Source of the DNA: Haliclystus octoradiatus
Lineage: Eukaryota; Cnidaria; Staurozoa; Stauromedusae; Haliclystidae
NCBI GenBank assembly: GCA_916610825.1
Contig: OU744454.1
Coordinates: 8,496,922 to 8,560,921, forward strand
Length of the DNA: 64,000 bases
Direction: 5' to 3'
Shown: piece after piece, positions 58,990-64,000 of the stretch
Numbering within the stretch: position 1 is the stretch's first letter
How the letters are laid out: every line of letters starts with the position of its first letter
Position numbers and translations under genes: made by a program
The notes under the pieces: model-generated
The model's input: only the letters and a program-made list of their open reading frames with translations
Databases searched by the model: none
Told to the model about the DNA's origin: nothing

Positions 58990-59032
58990 TCTGTCTGATG
59001 ATCGCATAAAGCGAGAAACTTTAAGTTACAGA
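58990..59032 (+). ncRNA. Hammerhead ribozyme motif, P3 direct end
   Basis: TCTGT / CTGATGA / TCGC-ATAAA-GCGA (4 bp stem II) / GAAAC-TTTAA-GT-T / ACAGA. Complete core; 2-bp stem III; cleavage after GTT. Confidence 0.82.
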
Positions 59033-59075
59033 AAATGAATGCGTAGTCTTTGACTCCATTATTATTATTATTCAC

Positions 59076-59097
59076 GCTCTGTCAAATGACATCGAGC
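59076..59097 (+). other. Conserved PLE hairpin before TAA array 4
   Basis: GCTCTGTCAAATGACATCGAGC: GCTC/GAGC and TGTCA/TGACA pairing. It is followed by ACTATATCAACTGCTGTTAG and then the (TAA)n array, so here the element ends about 50 bp after the hairpin instead of continuing into an ORF. Confidence 0.6.
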
Positions 59098-59146
59098 ACT
59101 ATATCAACTGCTGTTAGATACCATATGATCATTATTATTATCACAT

Positions 59147-59500
<354 letters not shown>

Positions 59501-59611
59501 TCTAAATGTAATTCTTTTCCACCTGGTCTCCTGTCTCCTGTCCTGTCCTGGTCTCCTGTCTCCGGTCTCCTGCAAAAGTCACGACAGGAGACCAGGTGGA
59601 AAAGAATTACA
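59501..59611. repeat. Junction filler with TCCTGTC repeats and inverted repeat
   Basis: 59507-59535 is the exact reverse complement of 59583-59611, and between them the motif TCTCCTGTC/TCCTGTC repeats several times. 59571 onward is P4 coding sequence (TGCAAAAGTCACGACAGGAG, as at 62052). The left arm and filler are thus made from short copies of the P4 edge, a sign of repeated template slippage or strand switching at the 5' end of the insertion. Confidence 0.8.
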
Positions 59612-59937
59612 TCGGCCTTACAGAAGGAACATTCAAGACACGCCACACACAGCACATGAGCACATTCAGACATGAAAAACAAACGAACAACACTCAGCTG
59701 TCAAAATATATTTGGGAATTAAAAAATGAAGCCATTGAATACCAAATTGAATGGACTGCACTATCTACAGCCAAGACATATAGCAACAAATCAAAGAGAT
59801 GCCAGTTATGCTTAGCTGAAAAGTACCATATAATATGCGCAAAAAAAGAACTATTAAATAAAAAATCAGAATTAATCTCTAAGTGTAGGCATGAAAATAA
59901 ATTTTATTTTTCTAATTATAAATCCACTAAAACATAA
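59571..59937 (+). pseudogene. PLE family P4, partial 5'-truncated copy
   Basis: Encodes the GIY-YIG C-terminus only (KNYIGLTEGTFKTRHTQHMS to NYKSTKT), identical to the end of the full P4 copy and offset from it by 2,481 bp. It is the upstream partial unit of a head-to-tail pair. Confidence 0.88.
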
Positions 59938-60079
59938 TCTGTAATAACTAACTACCGCATAGGAAATAACTACAAAGAATTATCGCATCTAACAAAACAA
60001 TAGCCTTTATATTATTTAACAATAGCCGCGTTTTGTAAGTTTAATTATGAGGTATAATGTATTTTATTGATTAGTTTTA

Positions 60080-60122
60080 ACTGTCTGAGGATCGCATAAA
60101 GCGTGAAACTTTAAGTAACAGT
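60080..60122 (+). ncRNA. Hammerhead ribozyme motif, P4 upstream unit
   Basis: ACTGT / CTGAGGA / TCGC-ATAAA-GCGT / GAAAC-TTTAA-GT-A / ACAGT. Stem I has five perfect pairs and can extend (TTTT with AAAA) past an internal loop. The first pair of stem II is a U-U mismatch. Cleavage predicted after GTA at about 60117. Confidence 0.78.
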
Positions 60123-60162
60123 ATCAAAATGTGTAGTCTTTGACTTCTTTATTATATTTACA

Positions 60163-60184
60163 GCTCTGTCAACTGACATTGAGC
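60163..60184 (+). other. Conserved PLE hairpin, P4 leader
   Basis: GCTCTGTCAACTGACATTGAGC, with GCTC/GAGC and TGTCA/TGACA pairing. It lies 84 bp before the P4 start codon. Confidence 0.6.
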
Positions 60185-60267
60185 ACTGTTTTACTGCTAT
60201 TAGATAATATCTAATACTATTATTAGCTCCTGGATTTCTAGTAGAGCACTATAATCTTACTGCAGAA

Positions 60268-62418
60268 ATGACCATGGAAAGAATCACATTTGACTATTCA
60301 ATGAAAAACATACCAATACCTCCTAGGAAGACTTATTTAATGCAGCTAATTGCGAAAATAGAAAGCGTAATCAAACGAATGCGATGGAAAGCGTTTTTCT
60401 TCCAAAAGGAAGAAACAGAGGAGACCAACGATATCAGTAATACAACCGATGCAAACCTTGGATTTAAATCAAGAAATTGCCCGCCACAAATTAGTGAATT
60501 GGAGAAATTCGAACTAGACCTAATAAAAATGACGCAAAACATTGAATTTAGACACGTTAATGATCAATTTCAGAACCAACTTAAAAAAGATATTAACAAA
60601 ATAAAGAAATCTTCAAAAGCCATCATCCCCGCTGACAAGACAAGGAATTACTACGAAATAGATACTAACCAACATGAAAAATTACTTCTTAATAACATAA
60701 CAACCACTTATAAAAAGGCAAGGAAAGGAACAGTCGATAAAATTAATACAGATGGCAAAAAGATCAGCGAGGAATTAAAAATTGACAAGAGGGCAGAAAT
60801 TATCGCACAACAGCCGGCCTTTATTACCATGAAAGATCACAAGGACAATTTCTCAAATAACCCTACTTGTAGACTAATCAACCCGGCTAAAAGTGAAATC
60901 GGTATTGTTAGCAAAAAGATATTAGAGAAAGTAATTACCAACGTAAAAAATGTAACCAAAGTAAACCAATGGAAAAATTCTTCCTCTGTTATAAATTGGT
61001 TTAAGGCATTAAAAAACAAGCAGCAGCTATCCTTTATGACTTTAGACATAGAAAGCTTCTATCCTATGATCTCTGAAAAACTATTGAAAAAGGCAATCAT
61101 TTTTGCTCAATACTTCACTCCGATATCGGACAACGACATCAAAATCGTCATGCACGCGAGGCAGTCGGTCTTATTCAACAAAGGAGTAGCATGGACAAAG
61201 AAAGACCATTCCAATCTGTTTGACGTAACAATGGGAAGTTACGACGGAGCAGAAATATGCGAATTAGTGGGGCTTTTTATATTAGACAAACTTGGGAAAG
61301 TATATGGTGACAATAACATTGGCCTTTACAGAGATGATGGCCTGGCAGTCATGAAAAACAAGTCCGGTCCTCAAGCCGAAAGGTGCAAGAAAAGAATTAC
61401 GAAAATTTTTAAGGAAATTGGCCTAAAAATCACAACAAAAACTAACCTTAAATCCGTCGACTTCTTAGACATTACTTTCAACTTAACCAATGATACCTTT
61501 CAGCCGTACAGAAAACCAAACGACCAACCTATATATATCAACACTAAATCTAATCACCCACCAACAATCTTGAAACACATCCCATTAGCAATCAATCAAC
61601 GAATTTCCGATTTGTCGTCAAATGAAACCATTTTCAAAAATAATAAACCTACATACGAAGACGCCTTAGTAGCTAGTGGCCATGAAACAAACTTCGACTA
61701 CCAACCAAGAACCACACCATCAAACAATAAAAAAAGAAACCGACGCAGGAAAATTACTTGGTTCAACCCACCCTTTAATAAAAGCGTTAAAACAAACATC
61801 GGCCGAACATTTCTCAGTCTAGTCAAGAAGCACTTTCCGCCATCGCACACTCTACACAAAATTTTCAACTCAAACACACTCAAAGTCAGCTACAGCTGCA
61901 CTTCAAATATGAAAACGATAATCACTAATCACAACAAAAATCTAATCAATACAGAAAAATATGAAACCGAAAGTACCAAACTATGCAATTGCCGCGTAAA
62001 AGAAAATTGCCCCTTTAATAACAAATGTCTAATGGAAAGCGTAATTTATAATGCAAAAGTCACGACAGGAGACCAGGTGGAAAAGAATTACATCGGCCTT
62101 ACAGAAGGAACATTCAAGACACGCCACACACAGCACATGAGCACATTCAGACATGAAAAACAAACGAACAACACTCAGCTGTCAAAATATATTTGGGAAT
62201 TAAAAAATGAAGCCATTGAATACCAAATTGAATGGACTGCACTATCTACAGCCAAGACATATAGCAACAAATCAAAGAGATGCCAGTTATGCTTAGCTGA
62301 AAAGTACCATATAATATGCGCAAAAAAAGAACTATTAAATAAAAAATCAGAATTAATCTCTAAGTGTAGGCATGAAAATAAATTTTATTTTTCTAATTAT
62401 AAATCCACTAAAACATAA
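60268..62418 (+). CDS. PLE P4 reverse transcriptase-GIY-YIG protein (intact)
   Basis: 716 residues from ATG at 60268; a second Met at codon 3 aligns better with the P2 start. Order of motifs: KNIPIPPRKTYLMQLIAKIE, FITMKDHKDNFSNNPTCRLI, RT motif A MTLDIESFYPMISEKLL (~263), motif B VTMGSYDGAEICELVGLFIL, motif C GLYRDDGLAVMKNKSG with both catalytic Asp, FLDITFNLTNDTFQPYRKP, Cys-rich CNCRVKENCPFNNKC, and GIY-YIG NYIGLTEGTFKTRHTQH. No stops or shifts. It differs from P2 at many positions throughout but keeps all motifs, so the families diverged under protein-level selection. It could encode an active enzyme. Confidence 0.88.
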   Translation: MTMERITFDYSMKNIPIPPRKTYLMQLIAKIESVIKRMRWKAFFFQKEETEETNDISNTTDANLGFKSRNCPPQISELEKFELDLIKMTQNIEFRHVNDQFQNQLKKDINKIKKSSKAIIPADKTRNYYEIDTNQHEKLLLNNITTTYKKARKGTVDKINTDGKKISEELKIDKRAEIIAQQPAFITMKDHKDNFSNNPTCRLINPAKSEIGIVSKKILEKVITNVKNVTKVNQWKNSSSVINWFKALKNKQQLSFMTLDIESFYPMISEKLLKKAIIFAQYFTPISDNDIKIVMHARQSVLFNKGVAWTKKDHSNLFDVTMGSYDGAEICELVGLFILDKLGKVYGDNNIGLYRDDGLAVMKNKSGPQAERCKKRITKIFKEIGLKITTKTNLKSVDFLDITFNLTNDTFQPYRKPNDQPIYINTKSNHPPTILKHIPLAINQRISDLSSNETIFKNNKPTYEDALVASGHETNFDYQPRTTPSNNKKRNRRRKITWFNPPFNKSVKTNIGRTFLSLVKKHFPPSHTLHKIFNSNTLKVSYSCTSNMKTIITNHNKNLINTEKYETESTKLCNCRVKENCPFNNKCLMESVIYNAKVTTGDQVEKNYIGLTEGTFKTRHTQHMSTFRHEKQTNNTQLSKYIWELKNEAIEYQIEWTALSTAKTYSNKSKRCQLCLAEKYHIICAKKELLNKKSELISKCRHENKFYFSNYKSTKT

Positions 62419-62560
62419 TCTGTAATAACTAACTACCGCATAGGAAATAACTACAAAGAATTATCGCATCTAACAAAACAATAGCCTTTATATTATTTAA
62501 CAATAGCCGCGTTTTGTAAGTTTAATTATGAGGTATAATGTATTTTATTGATTAGTTTTA

Positions 62561-62603
62561 ACTGTCTGAGGATCGCATAAAGCGTGAAACTTTAAGTAAC
62601 AGT
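62561..62603 (+). ncRNA. Hammerhead ribozyme motif, P4 full unit
   Basis: Same as the motif at 60080, exactly 2,481 bp downstream. Cleavage at both would free one P4 unit RNA. Confidence 0.78.
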
Positions 62604-62633
62604 ATCAAAATGTGTAGTCTTTGACTTCTTTAT

Positions 62634-62713
<80 letters not shown>
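62634..62713. repeat. (TAA)n array 5
   Basis: About 80 bp of TAA between the P4 3' end and the palindromic two-ribozyme element. Confidence 0.97.
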
Positions 62714-62716
<3 letters not shown>

Positions 62717-62739
62717 AGTCAAAGACTAAACATTCTTTT

Positions 62740-62782
62740 ACTGTTACTTAAAGTTTCTCGCTTTATGCGATCATCAGACAGA
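62740..62782 (-). ncRNA. Hammerhead ribozyme motif, left arm of palindrome
   Basis: Minus strand: TCTGT / CTGATGA / TCGC-ATAAA-GCGA / GAAAC-TTTAA-GT-A / ACAGT. Complete core with perfect stem II. Confidence 0.8.
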
Positions 62783-62815
62783 ATATACTATTAAACGATT
62801 AGATTAATAGTATAT

Positions 62816-62858
62816 TCTGTCTGATGATCGCATAAAGCGAGAAACTTTAAGTAACAGT
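62816..62858 (+). ncRNA. Hammerhead ribozyme motif, right arm of palindrome
   Basis: Exact mirror of the motif at 62740. Being in one palindrome, a single transcript would contain either one ribozyme and the antisense of the other, which would compete by pairing with it. Confidence 0.82.
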
Positions 62859-62904
62859 AAAAGAATGTTTAGTCTTTGACTTCATTTCATTATTATTATT
62901 CACC

Positions 62905-62926
62905 GCTCTGTCAAATGACATTGAGC
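62905..62926 (+). other. Conserved PLE hairpin before TAA array 6
   Basis: GCTCTGTCAAATGACATTGAGC, followed by ACTATCTCAACTGCTATCAG and the (TAA)n array, as at 59076. Confidence 0.6.
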
Positions 62927-62958
62927 ACTATCTCAACTGCTATCAGATAACATTATTT

Positions 62959-63238
<280 letters not shown>

Positions 63239-63438
63239 TAATATATATTTTTATAGCACCACTTCTTAAGTACTGTGTTATCCAATGGCGCTTCACAAAA
63301 AAGATTTCTATATTTTATTTATATTTATCTATGTTTATATATTTTATGTAAATTATGTACAAATCAGTTGAAAAAATTGAAAATTAGAACTAAAATTGAA
63401 ATAAAAAACATGTTTATTGAAGGGCATTGACTTGATAA
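63239..63438. other. Spacer, 3' UTR side of the L2-like fragment
   Basis: About 200 bp AT-rich; on the minus strand it lies 3' of the L2/CR1-like ORF end and includes an AATAAAC motif at about 63412. Nothing else recognised. Confidence 0.4.
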
Positions 63439-63775
63439 TTAGTAAGCTTCCTTGAAGAGGACTGTTTTTATGCTGTTTTTGAATTCAGAAAGTGATTGGC
63501 AGCTCCGAACTTCTAGGGTTAAATTGTTCCATAACTCAAGTGCCACGTTAGAGAATCTATTGCCATACGATTTTAGATTGAACTTTGACTGAACAAGAAG
63601 CTTCTTATCTGCTGATCGTAATGTCCTAGTTAATGAGTATTGGTGCAAAAGCTCATGAATATAAATAGGTGTAATGCCATGTAATGCTTTATATGTTAAT
63701 ATTAAAACATTAAACTTTATTCTTTGGGGGGTCGGAAGCCAATGGAGATTTGTTAGAACTGGTGTTATATGTTCG
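63439..63775 (-). pseudogene. L2/CR1-like retrotransposon polymerase C-terminus
   Basis: Minus strand reads TPVLTNLHWLPTPQRIKFNV then LILTYKALHGITPIYIHELL, RSADKKLLVQSKFNLKSYGN and RFSNVALELWNNLTLEVRSC, SLSEFKNSIKTVLF, stop. The HWLP-x2-RI-FK-L-YKALHG and YSLR...LWNxLP...SLxxFKxxLKTxLF blocks are the signature end of non-LTR reverse transcriptase ORFs of this group. Only the last ~110 codons remain, so it is a 5'-truncated insertion. Upstream sequence changes to an unrelated ORF. Confidence 0.8.
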
Positions 63776-64000
63776 TATTTCGTAATTTATTAGTTCTTTT
63801 ATCCAGATTGTAGACTCTTCCATCTTGGGAAGCCCCAAGATAGGGGGCAAAGAGATTGATAACAAAGCCAACATCATATAAATTTCTGCCAAATGCATTT
63901 GCATAGTACACAGCGGCTTTTGGTTTAGTCTCAATGCCACGCCGCATCGCCTTAGTTTGATTCATTGGCTTTTTGAGATCGATGGCAAGTTTGACTTTTG
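63776..64000 (-). CDS. Unidentified ORF leaving the window
   Basis: On the minus strand a frame is open from the edge: KVKLAIDLKKPMNQTKAMRR, GIETKPKAAVYYANAFGRNL, YDVGFVINLFAPYLGASQDG, RVYNLDKRTNKLRN, stop near 63766. Composition is protein-like and the frame has no stop for about 75 codons. I do not recognise the family. It could be a terminal exon into which the L2-like fragment inserted, or another transposon protein. Confidence 0.4.

Larger units (their letters stand above)
56854..59075 (+). mobile_element. PLE family P3, direct copy truncated at its 5' end
   Basis: Starts abruptly at the fold-back junction inside the coding region and runs to the 3' end with hammerhead (58990). It is followed by hairpin 59076 and (TAA)n array 4. 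Confidence 0.87.
60156..62636 (+). mobile_element. PLE family P4, full unit
   Basis: One 2,481-bp unit with hairpin leader (60163-60184), ORF 60268-62418 and 3' end with hammerhead at 62561, preceded by a partial unit. It ends at TCTTTATTATAATAAT and enters TAA array 5. Confidence 0.87.
62714..62884. mobile_element. Non-coding PLE-derived palindrome with two hammerheads
   Basis: Two perfect 81-bp inverted arms (62714-62794 and 62804-62884) around a 9-bp spacer. Each arm is a P3/P4-like 3' end from AGTATATTCTGT through the hammerhead to GACTTCA. There is no coding sequence at all. It is flanked by TAA arrays, with a conserved hairpin (62905) on the right, like the full elements. It looks like a minimal fold-back insertion containing only the ends. 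Confidence 0.85.

Overview
The window is eukaryotic, AT-rich DNA from an invertebrate animal. The evidence is a spliced animal repair gene with GT-AG introns and a repeat load made of animal transposon families: Penelope-like, L2/CR1-like, BEL/Pao, Ty3/gypsy, hAT, pogo-like and a tRNA-derived SINE. I cannot name the species. No bacterial operons, CRISPR arrays or rRNA genes are visible.

Layout. 1-1,240: minus-strand Ty3/gypsy remnant (gag, zinc-knuckle region, protease with a stop). 1,240-5,800: little coding signal. 5,809-21,034: XRCC1, the scaffold protein of single-strand break repair, on the minus strand. Nineteen exons can be assembled with consistent splice phases and a stop codon; only the first ~60 residues are missing. 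Its introns carry two SINE copies, a hAT-like MITE, a pogo/Tigger-like MITE and a hAT transposase scrap. 21,800-27,300: decayed transposon fragments. 27,355-29,603: an internally deleted non-LTR retrotransposon with 168-bp 5' tandem repeats, a 2A-like peptide and an APE endonuclease but no reverse transcriptase. 29,800-32,690: broken MULE/SWIM and SWIM-YqaJ genes, some copies inverted. 32,861-34,028: a small unrecognised ORF spread over four cleanly spliced exons. 37,100-46,221: two BEL/Pao elements (one with both LTRs) around a decayed hAT transposase.

46,550-63,240 is the most striking part: a nested cluster of Penelope-like retroelements (PLEs) of four families between long (TAA)n arrays. 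The proteins carry a reverse transcriptase with a C-terminal GIY-YIG endonuclease. The non-coding ends contain ten hammerhead ribozyme motifs with a minimal 2-bp stem III, and a second conserved hairpin. Copies lie in exact head-to-tail tandem (2,516-bp unit) and in nearly perfect head-to-head palindromes (1,258-bp, 963-bp, ~253-bp and 81-bp arms). These parts suggest RNA self-cleaved to unit length, reverse transcribed, and inserted at or seeding TAA microsatellites, with strand switching generating the fold-backs. Hammerheads in PLEs are established knowledge; the repeated palindromes and the two-ribozyme mini-element deserve a closer look.

The right end (63,439-64,000, minus) holds the C-terminus of an L2/CR1-like polymerase and an open reading frame that leaves the window.
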